Assembly (NCBI RefSeq): GCF_000427095.1
Contig: NC_021487.1
Location: 1,459,381-1,523,380 of the forward strand
DNA from: Chthonomonas calidirosea T49
GTDB lineage: Bacteria; Armatimonadota; Chthonomonadetes; Chthonomonadales; Chthonomonadaceae
DNA: 64,000 nucleotides
Direction of reading: 5' to 3'
This document shows positions 8,671 through 17,476 of this stretch, piece by piece (the first letter of the stretch is position 1; the number at the start of each line of letters is the position of its first letter). The position numbers were made by a program, and so were the translations under genes. The notes beneath the pieces are model-generated. The model was not told where the DNA came from. It did no database searches and was given only the letters and a program-made list of their open reading frames with translations.

Positions 8671-10041
8671 ATGCAGGGAAAAATCCTCGATTTACCTCCT
8701 ATTCCCCCAAACCCGGTGAACCTAGAACGCTATCGGCAACGCATTGCGCGCTTCGACCCAGTGCGACAGAACGGAAAGGTGATCCAGGTCATCGGCCTTG
8801 TCATCGAGTCCAACGGCCCTCCAGCCATGGTAGGCGAGCTTTGCGACATCTACTACGATCGGGCAAACCTTTACGATCCAGCGCGTCCTCCCATCAAAGC
8901 GGAAGTGGTGGGCTTTCGTCAGGGGCGTGTCCTCCTTATGCCTATCGGCCCTATGGAGGGCATTCGCCCCGGCAGCGAGGTTGTGGCGACACGACACCCC
9001 CTTCAAGTGATGGTGGGTGAAGGTCTGCTCGGACGTATGTTAGATGGGCTTGGACGGCCTATAGATGGTGGAGCACCTCTTGACCTTCCTTCCATCGTCC
9101 CAGTTAACGCGAATCCCCCTAACCCCCTTACGCGCCCACGCATTCGCGACATCATGCAGGTAGGGGTGCGCGCTATAGATGGATGCCTCACCTTAGGAAG
9201 AGGCCAACGCGTGGGCGTGTTTGCAGGCTCCGGTGTAGGAAAATCCACCCTGCTTGGCATGATCGCCCGTAACACCAATGCCGATGTCAACGTGATCGCC
9301 CTCGTTGGGGAACGTGGACGTGAGGTACGGGACTTCATCGAGGAGAGCTTAGGCACGGAGGGCCTTCAACGGTCTGTGGTGGTCGTGGCCACCTCCGATC
9401 AGCCGGCATTGGTGCGCATTAAAGCGGCTTTCGTGGCCACCGCCATCGCCGAGTACTTCCGCGATCAGGGCGCTCATGTTCTTTTAATGATGGATTCGAT
9501 CACACGTCTTGCCATGGCTCAGCGCGAGATAGGTTTGGCCATCGGGGAACCACCAGCCACACGCGGCTATACCCCCAGCGTTTTTGCCATGCTTCCTCGC
9601 CTACTCGAGCGTGCCGGCACGGCAGAAAACGGCAGCATCACAGGGCTCTATACGGTTCTGGTGGAGGGCGACGACATGAATGAACCGGTGGCCGATGCCG
9701 TACGCGGTATTCTCGATGGCCATATTGTGCTGACGCGAGAATTGGCCCAACGTGGGCACTATCCAGCGATAGATGTTTTGCAGAGCGTAAGCCGCGTTAT
9801 GCCACAAATCGTAAGCCCAGAGCATCTTCGGGCAGCGGAACGCCTTCGGGACACCATCGCCACGTATCGCAACGCGGAAGACCTCATCAATATCGGCGCC
9901 TATGTGGACGGCAGCAACCCCAAGATCGATCGGGCGCGCGCCCGCATCGAGCAGGCAAACGCCTTTTTACAACAGCGCTTCGACGAGACAAGCACCCTCT
10001 CAGAAACCCTACAGATCCTCCTTAGCTGCTTTCCGGACTAG
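8671..10041 (+). CDS. fliI: Flagellum-specific export ATPase FliI
   Basis: 456 residues, with the Walker A loop GVFAGSGVGKSTLLG near residue 190, GERGREVRDFIEE, the Walker B region HVLLMMDSITRLAMAQREIG and the family motif GEPPATRGYTPSVFAMLPRL. This is the hexameric ATPase that powers flagellar type III export. It starts four bases after fliH. No fliJ, fliK or flgD follows. The operon stops here, and a dispersed repeat begins about 40 bases downstream. Confidence 0.97.
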   Translation: MQGKILDLPPIPPNPVNLERYRQRIARFDPVRQNGKVIQVIGLVIESNGPPAMVGELCDIYYDRANLYDPARPPIKAEVVGFRQGRVLLMPIGPMEGIRPGSEVVATRHPLQVMVGEGLLGRMLDGLGRPIDGGAPLDLPSIVPVNANPPNPLTRPRIRDIMQVGVRAIDGCLTLGRGQRVGVFAGSGVGKSTLLGMIARNTNADVNVIALVGERGREVRDFIEESLGTEGLQRSVVVVATSDQPALVRIKAAFVATAIAEYFRDQGAHVLLMMDSITRLAMAQREIGLAIGEPPATRGYTPSVFAMLPRLLERAGTAENGSITGLYTVLVEGDDMNEPVADAVRGILDGHIVLTRELAQRGHYPAIDVLQSVSRVMPQIVSPEHLRAAERLRDTIATYRNAEDLINIGAYVDGSNPKIDRARARIEQANAFLQQRFDETSTLSETLQILLSCFPD

Positions 10042-10082
10042 AGATAGTCTCGCACTTTTGTCTTTTCCTATTAAGCATACGT

Positions 10083-10260
10083 AAACGACCACGCGCCTAA
10101 AGGTGGCGGCTTTGCTCTAGCACGACAGACGAAGCTGCCTCCGAGCCGTAGAGCCGGTTTACGGCAGCTCGACTGGCAATCGGGCCAGCCGCGATCCCAT
10201 CGCTAGCCCAGCCAAACAGGTGCGAATGTAGGGGCGCAGGTCCCTGCTCCCCTACTCGCA
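10083..10260. repeat. Dispersed intergenic repeat, copy A
   Basis: About 178 bases sharing long identical blocks with copy B at 56800-56980: CTAAAGGTGGCGGCTTTG near one end, GCCCAGCCAAACAG and GCGAATGTAGGGGCGCA near the other. One end folds into a hairpin (10228-10238 with 10245-10255, one internal mismatch, plus outer arms TGCGA/TCGCA). The copy lies between fliI and a decayed methyltransferase gene, whose natural 3' end coincides with the hairpin end. No reading frame, transposase or clear target duplication is visible. It could be a REP- or MITE-like element. Confidence 0.8.
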
Positions 10261-11694
10261 TCATAAAGAATATCGTCCCTTGATAGGGATCATCTCCTTG
10301 TTTCGTACGTTTTGTAACTGCACGATGATACTCAACCACGATCCGCAAACCGCTCAGACGCGCGATCTCCGGATACAGATGGAATCGATCGTTGGCAACC
10401 ACAAAGATCTTCGCGTTCGGTTTTTAATAGGGCAGGAAATTGCGAAACACAGCAGCGATGTCGTGCACATACTCTTGCTGAGCACGACGTGATTTGCCCT
10501 TACGTTTCGGGCCGATCTCCTGCTCATCCTTGCGAGGAAAACCAAACAGTTCATAGGCGTAGATATGCCGACCGTGATAGTCTATCTGGCCTACGTAGGG
10601 CGGAGAGGTAAAGATTCCGTCAATAAAGCGCTCACCCTCTTTCAGGAAGAGATCGGCTGATCCTAAATGAGCCAATTCATTCTTGAGGTTTACTGTACGC
10701 GAATCGGCCTGGAGAATCGTCACCACACAGTCTGAACGCAATTTGTCGAACTGAGCGATCCGACGCGCCGTATCTTCACTGTAGGCATATATCTTTTCGA
10801 TACAGTTGTCAATCGGAACACAGTAGCGATGATGCTTTCTACACCAGTACTCTTTGCCTACCGGGAGGGGAGCCTTAGGGGTGACAAGATCGTAGTGAGG
10901 TATCAGCCGAGACGATCGCACGGCACGACTCAGTACGACACGTAATAGGTCTTGGTAGCTGTAATCAGGAATAAGTTGACGATAGTACGACATCTCCAAT
11001 CGCGCGGGGAGCAAACCATGTGTGTAGATACTCACTTTGGCACTCCCTTAATAAGCACTCTTTCAGTGCTGCCAACTCCTCCCTACAAAAACCACCCCGT
11101 TCTTCTGGAAACAGTGAAAGGTCGTTAGAAGCAGAACCAAGCAGGGCATTGGAGAAAAGGGTTGTCCTTTTTTCGATATCGAGGATCTCAAAGCAAGCTT
11201 TTGCGATATCGTACTTGGCTGTTTTAACGCGCGCGATCAGGCAGTTAAAAGGGGAGATTTCAACCCCGATGGCGTGCATGTTCATCTCATTGGCCTGAAC
11301 TAAAGTGGTCCCAGAGCCCATAAAGGGGTCTAGGATGACATCCTTTGGGCGGAAAAAACGAGCAAGAAACCACTCCACTAGCTGGGGGATGAACTTACCG
11401 AGATAGGGGTGCAACCGATGAACGTGCTTGGCTCTGGAAGGTGGTAAAAACCGAGCTCGGGGTGAAGCCCAGCATGATGATGCTTTTCAAGTCCAGCTTC
11501 TATGAGGGAAAGAAAAAGGCGCAACTCTTTGAGCGAAACGCGCAGCTGGCCACTACTTGCATGGCTGATCTTTTCCCCATCAGGGTTGTATTTAGCATAC
11601 GGCCTCGTTGTATGTAGTCGCGAATGTTATGGGGCGTTTTAGCCACAATGCACGCGGCCTCCTCTAAGGTTACCAACTCAAGATCGGCCGACAT
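10256..11694 (-). pseudogene. Decayed HTH-DNA methyltransferase (DPF/TSPPY type)
   Basis: Joining frames gives one protein: a helix-turn-helix (LEEAACIVAKTPHNIRDYIQ), a linker (KYNPDGEKISHASSGQLRVS), HRLHPYLGKFIPQLVEWFL, motif I DPFMGSGTTLVQANEM, motif IV FTSPPYVGQIDYHG, and a tail with IFVVANDRFHLYPEIARLSG. This is an N4-cytosine/N6-adenine DNA methyltransferase with an N-terminal HTH. The frame is broken near 11597, near 11430 and at the G-run 11006-11009, and an in-frame TAA lies at 10424-10426. No indel in a single tract can explain all four. The start is the ATG at 11694, overlapping the end of an upstream remnant. The 3' end meets repeat A. Confidence 0.85.
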
Positions 11695-11875
11695 TCGCTA
11701 GCCTGCACCTCCAAAATTCCCAACAGACGCTCTGACCATCGGTAAGTATACCCATGATACCTTTCCTCCAAGCAGGAAGGTTCTTGAGAGCTTTCCATTC
11801 AGGCACCACTGCGGCGTTGAGCCAAGCGTACCGATTCTCTGCATTAGGAGTATCGTGTAGACGGTTTTGATTCTT
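11678..11875 (-). pseudogene. C-terminal remnant, possible restriction endonuclease tail
   Basis: A 65-residue open stretch on the minus strand runs from just after a TGA (11878-11876) to a TGA at 11680-11678 and has no start codon near its beginning. It reads NRLHDTPNAENRYAWLN, PEWKALKNLPAWRK and SVCWEFWRCRL, a tryptophan-rich protein-like composition. Its stop lies just inside the start of the methyltransferase pseudogene, as in a tightly packed restriction-modification operon, so a partner endonuclease is plausible. I do not recognise a specific family. Its 5' part is gone and the rhamnulokinase 3' end follows almost at once. Confidence 0.4.
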
Positions 11876-11904
11876 TCAGGGGACCTCTATGTCCAGCAGG
11901 GCAT

Positions 11905-13401
11905 TTAGGAATCCTCGATGCCGCAGAGCTTGCGGAAGCGGATATAGGCCTCCTCCCAACGATCTTTGGTTGCAGCGCTCGGAGAATAGGTCTCCAGCGG
12001 GAAAGAGTTTCTCACAATGGCACGTGCCTCCTCCAGCGAGCCGATCTCTCCGCGTCCCATCGCCTGCATCAGGACATTGCCGATGGCGGTGGCCTCCACA
12101 GGCCCCGCGATCACCGGGCGCTGCAGGGCATCGGCAGTCAGTTGGCACAGTAGACGGTTCTGTGTGCCACCCCCAACCACATGGACGATGGCGTGTGGAT
12201 GCCCGCGGAAACCGTCTAATAGCTCCAAGGTTCGACGATATTTCAGCGCCAAGCTCTCCAGGCAGCAGCGAATGGTAGCTCCGATTCCCTCCGGCGGGTT
12301 TTGGCCAGTTCGCCGGCAGAAATTGGCGATGGCCTCCACCATATCCGTCGGCGCCAAGAAAGTGGGATCGTCGGGGTCTATGAAGGCACCGAACGGTGGG
12401 GCCTGTTCAGCCATCTTCGTCAGCTCCGCATAGTTATGGTCTTGCCCGCGGCGTGCATAAGCTCGACGGCACTCCTGCACCAGCCAAAGCCCCATAATGT
12501 TTTTCAGGAGTCGCGTCGTTCCGAATACCCCTCCCTCGTTGGTGAAATTTGCCTTGCGTACCTGCTCGGTCAACAAGGGCTGAGGCAGCTCTATGCCCAT
12601 TAACGACCAGGTGCCGCTACTCAGATAGACGAAGTCGGTATCGGAGGCCGGCACGGCAACGACCGCGGAACCGGTATCGTGCTCTGCTGGTGCATAGACC
12701 GCAATCGCTCCGCATCCACACGCTTGAGCCACCTCTTGGGTCAGAACCCCCTTCTGCGTCCCTGGCTCGCTGATGGTGGTAAAGAGGTGGGTAGGTAGAC
12801 CGAGCCGTATCAACAGATCGTAGGCCCATTGTCGAGTTCGTGGATCCACCATCTGGCTCGTCGAGGCGATGGTAAACTCGGAGCTTTTTTCTCCGGTAAA
12901 CCAGAAAGCGAGAAGGTCGGGCATCATGAGAAGCGTTTCTGCGGCTTCAAGCCAAGGCGATTTGCGTAGTTTGAGCGCCAAGAGCTGATAGAGCGTGTTG
13001 ATCTGCATAAACTGAATGCCGGTTCGCTCGAAGATGGTTTCTGGAGGCACAAGGGCGAAGGCGATATCCAGCATGCCATCGTTGCCATGGTCGCGATAAT
13101 GGCGCGGATTGCCTAGAAGCACATCGCCACGGCCGAGCAGCCCAAAATCCACTCCCCATGTGTCAAAGCCGATCCCCGCAAGGTCTTTTCCAAACTGGGT
13201 CACGGCCAACGCAAGCCCTTTCTTGCACTCTTCGAAGAGACGCAGCACGTCCCAGTAGAGCGTTCCGAGCACCAGCGTGCCGCCTGTTGGAAACCGATGC
13301 ACATCCTCAAGCCGCAACCCATTCCCATCAAAAAGCCCTACAACGGCCCGGCCACTCTCGGCCCCCAGATCAAAAGCAAGGTATTTTTGTGCGTTTGCCA
13401 T
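11905..13401 (-). CDS. rhaB: Rhamnulokinase
   Basis: 498 residues of the FGGY carbohydrate kinase family. The N-terminal ATPase motif YLAFDLGAESGRAVVG is the rhamnulokinase form; later come GFDTWGVDFGLL, ASTSQMVDPRTRQWA and the C-terminal phosphate-binding segment VHVVGGGTQNRLLCQLTADA. It phosphorylates L-rhamnulose after isomerisation of L-rhamnose, in the cytosol. No rhamnose isomerase or aldolase gene is in the window, so the pathway must be completed elsewhere. GAAAGG lies close to the ATG. Confidence 0.92.
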   Translation of the reverse strand: MANAQKYLAFDLGAESGRAVVGLFDGNGLRLEDVHRFPTGGTLVLGTLYWDVLRLFEECKKGLALAVTQFGKDLAGIGFDTWGVDFGLLGRGDVLLGNPRHYRDHGNDGMLDIAFALVPPETIFERTGIQFMQINTLYQLLALKLRKSPWLEAAETLLMMPDLLAFWFTGEKSSEFTIASTSQMVDPRTRQWAYDLLIRLGLPTHLFTTISEPGTQKGVLTQEVAQACGCGAIAVYAPAEHDTGSAVVAVPASDTDFVYLSSGTWSLMGIELPQPLLTEQVRKANFTNEGGVFGTTRLLKNIMGLWLVQECRRAYARRGQDHNYAELTKMAEQAPPFGAFIDPDDPTFLAPTDMVEAIANFCRRTGQNPPEGIGATIRCCLESLALKYRRTLELLDGFRGHPHAIVHVVGGGTQNRLLCQLTADALQRPVIAGPVEATAIGNVLMQAMGRGEIGSLEEARAIVRNSFPLETYSPSAATKDRWEEAYIRFRKLCGIEDS

Positions 13402-13467
13402 AACCTTTCACCGCTGCTGTTTTTCCTTTTTTTCACCCTTCCTCGGCCCTTCTCCTGCATACAAAAC

Positions 13468-13500
13468 TACTACGTTAGCCAACATCGCGCTAACGTAGTA
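13468..13500 (-). terminator. 12-bp perfect hairpin after the mercury operon
   Basis: TACTACGTTAGC (13468-13479) and GCTAACGTAGTA (13489-13500) are a perfect inverted repeat around nine bases. Read on the minus strand it lies 38 bases after the merT stop and is followed by GTTTTG, fitting a Rho-independent terminator. It also lies about 70 bases upstream of rhaB, so an operator role is possible. Confidence 0.55.
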
Positions 13501-13537
13501 ACATAAGCAGTTTCACGACCCTAGAAATCCAAGCACC

Positions 13538-14194
13538 CTATGGACAACACCTCTCCCCTTTTGCTTTGCTATCGGCCAGGCCATAAACCGTAAATCCCTG
13601 ACGTGTCAATTGAGCCTGAAGCGCCGCAGGAGCGACCTGTTTAGGGTTGTAGAGCACCGTTACACGGCGCGTTTTAAGGTCGGTCCTCACGGCGTATACC
13701 CCTTTCAGGTGAGTCAGCGCTTGCTGAATGCGCAGGGCACATGCAGCGCAATCCAACTCTTTAACGGTAAAGACGGCCGTTGTAGCAGCAGATCGCGATG
13801 TGTCTTGCGAGAAAGCGATCTGAGCCTGCTGATTTTCCCGACGTAGCTTTTCCTCCGATAGCCAAGGATAGAGAATGGTTGCGAGCACGAGGGCAGTAAC
13901 CCCCCAAAGTATGAACCGCGAGATTTTGCGGGATAAGCGCAAGCGTCCTGTTGGGGAATCGGTTGCACAGCAGCTTCCCTCCTCACTCGGTTCGGAGCGA
14001 TAGGCGAAATAGAACCCTGTTCCGAGGAACAGTAGCGTGAGCGCGATAAAGTAGGGGCGGTAAGGGGTCAGCACAGCCCCGAAGCCGGCAGCCGTTCCAG
14101 CACCAATCGCCCCAAGAAGTGCCGGCAACACACAACAGGCGGATGCGGCCAACGCCGTCAGCACGGCTCCTACAAGGAAACCCATCTTTTTCAT
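13538..14194 (-). CDS. Mercuric transport protein MerT fused to MerP-like domain
   Basis: 218 residues. The N-terminal half is MerT: a membrane helix holding the vicinal pair C20-C21 (ASACCVLPALLGAIGAG), further helices near 45-63 and 93-111, and a cytosolic loop with GSCCATD. From about residue 141 a heavy-metal-associated domain follows (VFTVKELDCAACALRIQQAL), with C149 and C152. Its metal motif is LDCAAC instead of the usual GMTC. The protein should carry Hg(II) across the inner membrane to MerA. The ATG has AAGGAGG upstream and lies 17 bases after merA. The C-terminus also ends with a CC pair. Confidence 0.88.
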   Translation of the reverse strand: MKKMGFLVGAVLTALAASACCVLPALLGAIGAGTAAGFGAVLTPYRPYFIALTLLFLGTGFYFAYRSEPSEEGSCCATDSPTGRLRLSRKISRFILWGVTALVLATILYPWLSEEKLRRENQQAQIAFSQDTSRSAATTAVFTVKELDCAACALRIQQALTHLKGVYAVRTDLKTRRVTVLYNPKQVAPAALQAQLTRQGFTVYGLADSKAKGERCCP

Positions 14195-14211
14195 AGGGAA
14201 CCTCCTTTTGG

Positions 14212-15645
14212 CTATTCCGCACAGCAGGAGAGCTTGGCGGGGTCTTTATAGCGTGCGATCGCCGCGATCTTAAGGGCCTCTGCCATTGTCGGATAGACGT
14301 GAAGCATGTCAATGAAATCATGCAGGGTCGCATGGAAGCGCAGCCCCATCGCCGCCTCATGAATGACCTCTTCGGCACTAGGCCCGATCATGGTGACGCC
14401 CAATACCTCACCCGTATCCCAATCGGCAACCATTTTGATAAACCCTTTTGGGTTACGAATAGCACCAGCACGCGGCACAAGCTCCATTGGCACCACAGTG
14501 CACCAGCAACGACGACCTGCGGCTTGTACCTCCGCCTCTGTCATACCGACACTGGCAAGAGGGGGATCGATGAAGACGGCGCGCGGTATCACTCTATGAT
14601 TTACAGCGACTCTCTTGTCGGGATCGGCAAAAGCGTTGTACGCGGCCTTCCCCCCATCCTGACTACCAACAGGGGTCGCCATCTGGCTGCCCACCGCGTT
14701 TCCGATCACATCTCCTGCAGCGTAGATATGAGAAACGTTGGTACAGAGATATTCATCTACGGGAATGGCACCATACTCGTTCTTCATTACACCTGCCTTC
14801 TCAAGAGCAATTGAATCGGTATTGGGAGTACGACCGGTGGCAACTAGGATTTTTTCAACATGAAGGCTGATCTTCTGTCCCCTCTGCACGATCTGCGCCA
14901 CAACCTCCTCACTGTCCTGAACCACCGATTCCACCGTAGCACCTGTGAGTATGCGAACACCCTCCGCTTGTAGAAGCGCCGAGATAGTGGGGCCTACTTC
15001 CGGCTCATAACGTGGGAAAAGTTGAGCGGATCTCTCCACCAGCGTCACATCGGCTCCAAAGCGACGGAACATCTGCCCTAACTCCACAGCAATATAGCCG
15101 CCACCGATGATTAGGAGCGAGCGTGGACACTGGGTAAGCTCTTGTGCCTCATCAGCTGTTAACAGATCGCTGGTAAGATAGGGAATCTCTTGAAGGCCCT
15201 GAATGGCCGGGACATGGGGTCGAGAGCCGGTAGCGATGAGGATTTTCTCTCCTGTCAATATTTTTCCATCCACAGAAACCGTATGCGGATCGAGGAATTG
15301 AGCGTGTCCTTGTTCAATCTGTATAGAGTTGTCTAAGAGACTGGTGTACTTCTTCTTCCGATAAGCGTGTACTACATCGTCTTTTTGGGCAATGAGCGCT
15401 TTAAAATCGAATGCCATTGTGGTCGGTTGCAGTCCGGGAAAGCGTGGATGACGGGCTTCGTGAAGAATGCGTGCGGCCTCAATAAGGTTTTTGGATGGAA
15501 GGCAGCCTCGATTCACGCAAGTACCTCCCACGATTCGCTCTTCGATCATCACAGAGCGTTTCCCCAACTCGCGTGCACGTAAGGCAGCGGCAAAAGCGGT
15601 AGAGCCCGAGCCAAGGATCACGAGGTCGAAATGGTCTTGAGGCAT
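14212..15645 (-). CDS. merA: Mercuric reductase
   Basis: 477 residues of the pyridine nucleotide-disulfide oxidoreductase family. It has the FAD motif [17 protein letters not shown], the redox-active [16 protein letters not shown] (C43, C48), an NAD(P) motif [16 protein letters not shown], and the diagnostic C-terminal vicinal cysteines C474-C475 in KLSCCAE. This enzyme reduces Hg(II) to volatile Hg(0) in the cytosol with NADPH. The N-terminal NmerA metal-binding domain is absent, as in many environmental MerA. The ATG directly abuts the stop of the regulator gene, so expression is coupled. Confidence 0.95.
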   Translation of the reverse strand: MPQDHFDLVILGSGSTAFAAALRARELGKRSVMIEERIVGGTCVNRGCLPSKNLIEAARILHEARHPRFPGLQPTTMAFDFKALIAQKDDVVHAYRKKKYTSLLDNSIQIEQGHAQFLDPHTVSVDGKILTGEKILIATGSRPHVPAIQGLQEIPYLTSDLLTADEAQELTQCPRSLLIIGGGYIAVELGQMFRRFGADVTLVERSAQLFPRYEPEVGPTISALLQAEGVRILTGATVESVVQDSEEVVAQIVQRGQKISLHVEKILVATGRTPNTDSIALEKAGVMKNEYGAIPVDEYLCTNVSHIYAAGDVIGNAVGSQMATPVGSQDGGKAAYNAFADPDKRVAVNHRVIPRAVFIDPPLASVGMTEAEVQAAGRRCWCTVVPMELVPRAGAIRNPKGFIKMVADWDTGEVLGVTMIGPSAEEVIHEAAMGLRFHATLHDFIDMLHVYPTMAEALKIAAIARYKDPAKLSCCAE

Positions 15646-16035
15646 CTAGGCTTCCTCCTTCTGTGAGAGCGACCGCAGGATCGGTTGCAGCATCGTACGC
15701 GCAAAATGGCTATCTCTCAGATGATAGCAGGCGAATTTTCCCTCCTTGCGCACTTTCAGAAGCCCGGCGGAAAGCAAGATACGTAAGTGATGCGATACGG
15801 CCGGCATGGACATGTTGAGCAGGACACTCAGCTCGCAAACACAGAGCGGCTCTTTGGAGAGGGCATAGAGAATGCGCAGGCGCACGGGGTCGGCCACGGC
15901 CTTCAGCTGGCGAGCGGCCTCGTCCGAAGTCTCTTCTGACGGCATAACCTTTGCGACACGCCGCACGCGCGTTGGGTCGCTATTATAGACCTCGCAGGAG
16001 ATCTCTTCAAGGGAACGCTTCAGATGTGTCGGCAT
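15646..16035 (-). CDS. ArsR/SmtB-family regulator of the mercury operon
   Basis: About 129 residues. The winged helix contains KAVADPVRLRILYALSKEPL, then CVCELSVLLNMSMPAVSHHL. CVCEL is the alpha-3 cysteine pair used for metal sensing in ArsR-type proteins. It is first in the operon with merA and merT, so it probably represses them until Hg(II) binds, taking the place of MerR. The ATG at 16035 has AAGGAGG upstream; a TTG five codons earlier overlaps that site and is rejected. A palindrome lies right before it (16049-16068). ArsR-type mercury regulators are known in Actinobacteria. Confidence 0.92.
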   Translation of the reverse strand: MPTHLKRSLEEISCEVYNSDPTRVRRVAKVMPSEETSDEAARQLKAVADPVRLRILYALSKEPLCVCELSVLLNMSMPAVSHHLRILLSAGLLKVRKEGKFACYHLRDSHFARTMLQPILRSLSQKEEA

Positions 16036-16048
16036 TATTTCCTCCTTC

Positions 16049-16068
16049 AAACAATTGTACGATTGTTT
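16049..16068 (-). promoter_or_regulatory. Candidate ArsR-type operator
   Basis: AAACAAT (16049-16055) and ATTGTTT (16062-16068) form a perfect inverted repeat around TGTACG, directly upstream of the ribosome site of the ArsR-type gene. Position, AT-richness and symmetry fit an autoregulatory operator. The assignment is inferred. Confidence 0.5.
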
Positions 16069-16130
16069 AATTGATAAATGTTCCCGCTACGCTTCAAAGA
16101 GACGATTTTTAGGATCTGCCGCACAGCTAG

Positions 16131-16156
16131 CTGGTGGCGCTATCAATAGCGACCAG
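16131..16156. repeat. Bulged hairpin between divergent regulator and ferritin genes
   Basis: CTGGT (16131-16135) pairs with ACCAG (16152-16156), and CGCTA (16138-16142) with TAGCG (16147-16151), leaving a TCAA loop and a two-base GG bulge. It lies between the divergent ArsR-type and ferritin genes and has no T-run. It may be a regulatory site; no function can be read from it. Confidence 0.4.
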
Positions 16157-16243
16157 GAAGCCCTTAAATCCTTTGAAAATGAAGAAGCTAGCTCCGCTAG
16201 ATCGTAGAAACAGAACAGAGTAAGCGCGCATGGAGGCCAAGCA

Positions 16244-17401
16244 ATGGTTAAGGTCAGCCCCCAAATCGAAAACGAGTTGCTAACCCTTCTCCGTCATAAC
16301 TGGGAGCTGGAGATGGACGGGTATGCGATGTATTCGGCGCTTGCCGAGCGCGATCGCGTGCCTGAGCGTAAAACGATTTTTCGGAAAATGGCGGAGATGG
16401 AGCGCCGCCATGCCGAGCAGTGGGCCAAAAAGCTGCAGGAGATGGGAGCTGACGTTCCCGAAGAGCATAAAGGAGAGAAGCATTCGGTTCACTTAGCCTT
16501 TAGCGCCGGTAACATACAACAGATCATTCTGGCCATTGAGGCAGAGGAGCGTCGTGACATTGCCAACTACCTCCAACAGATGCAGCAAATAGAGGAAGAG
16601 ACAATCGCCTCCATTTTGCGCGAAGTGGTGCTAGATGAGTTTGCCCAAGCCCGTATTCTACGTCGTCTATATGCTCAAAGCAGTCCGCGTTCTGTACTCG
16701 ATTTTCTTTTGAGCAAAGAGCGTCGCGCTACAGGGAGCTGGATCGGCGATGCCGTTTACGGAGTTAATGACGGGCTTGGGGCTATTTTTGGAATCGTTAG
16801 TGGCGTTTCGGGGGCTACTCTAGGCAACAGTAAGTATGTTTTACTAGCCGGCCTAGCCGGTATGATCGCTAGCGCTTTTTCCATGGGTGCTGGAGCCTAC
16901 CTGTCGGCAAAGAGTGAGCGGGAGATCTATGAAGCGGAGATGCATCGGGAAAAAGAGGCCTATGAGGCGCACCCAGAGGAGGCCAAAGAGGAGTTAGCTA
17001 TCTTCTATCAACTGAAAGGCATTCCAGAAAAAGACGCCATTAAGATCGCGGAGTATCTGGCGGCTAAGCCAGAGCAGTTTCTGCGCACTCTGGCCTCCGA
17101 AAAGCTCAACCTAACGGATGAGGCGCTCTCCAACCCTATCATCTCAGCGTTATCCGGCATGCTCTCTACCGCAGTAGGAGCTTTCATCCCCATTATCCCC
17201 TTCTTTTTCCTCACCGGCTACACAGCCGTTATCGTAGCGGCCATTGTCTCAATGGCAGCTCATTTTGCTGTAGGAGCCGCCAAAAGCTTGCTAACGGTGC
17301 GCCCCTGGTGGAGTAGCGGCCTGGAGATGACGATCGTGGGCGCTCTTGAAGGCCTCATTACCTATATTATTGGTATCGGACTTGGACATGTCGGCGCTTA
17401 G
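16244..17401 (+). CDS. Membrane-bound ferritin, ferritin-like plus VIT1-like domains
   Basis: 385 residues. An N-terminal ferritin-like four-helix domain (about 10-145) carries E/H iron ligands in LLRHNWELEMDGYAMYSALA, EMERRHAEQW and AIEAEERRDI. A C-terminal CCC1/VIT1-type membrane domain (about 165-385) begins with GDAVYGVNDGLGAIFGIVSG. This is the architecture of MbfA, which binds iron and exports it from the cytosol. CATGGAGG lies before the ATG. It is transcribed away from the mercury operon. The specific ion (Fe or Mn) is inferred from the family. Confidence 0.9.
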   Translation: MVKVSPQIENELLTLLRHNWELEMDGYAMYSALAERDRVPERKTIFRKMAEMERRHAEQWAKKLQEMGADVPEEHKGEKHSVHLAFSAGNIQQIILAIEAEERRDIANYLQQMQQIEEETIASILREVVLDEFAQARILRRLYAQSSPRSVLDFLLSKERRATGSWIGDAVYGVNDGLGAIFGIVSGVSGATLGNSKYVLLAGLAGMIASAFSMGAGAYLSAKSEREIYEAEMHREKEAYEAHPEEAKEELAIFYQLKGIPEKDAIKIAEYLAAKPEQFLRTLASEKLNLTDEALSNPIISALSGMLSTAVGAFIPIIPFFFLTGYTAVIVAAIVSMAAHFAVGAAKSLLTVRPWWSSGLEMTIVGALEGLITYIIGIGLGHVGA

Positions 17402-17447
17402 CAAGCAAGCTTTTGAATGTTCTTTCGATACCGCTTGAAAAAAGTTG

Positions 17448-17476
17448 TTGACACAACAGTAGATTTGTGCGATAAT
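17448..17476 (+). promoter_or_regulatory. Strong sigma-70 promoter for the HD-GYP gene
   Basis: A perfect TTGACA (17448-17453) and GATAAT (17471-17476) are separated by exactly 17 bases. The predicted start near 17483 gives a leader of about 160 bases before the ATG at 17646. No known riboswitch was recognised in that leader. Confidence 0.75.
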
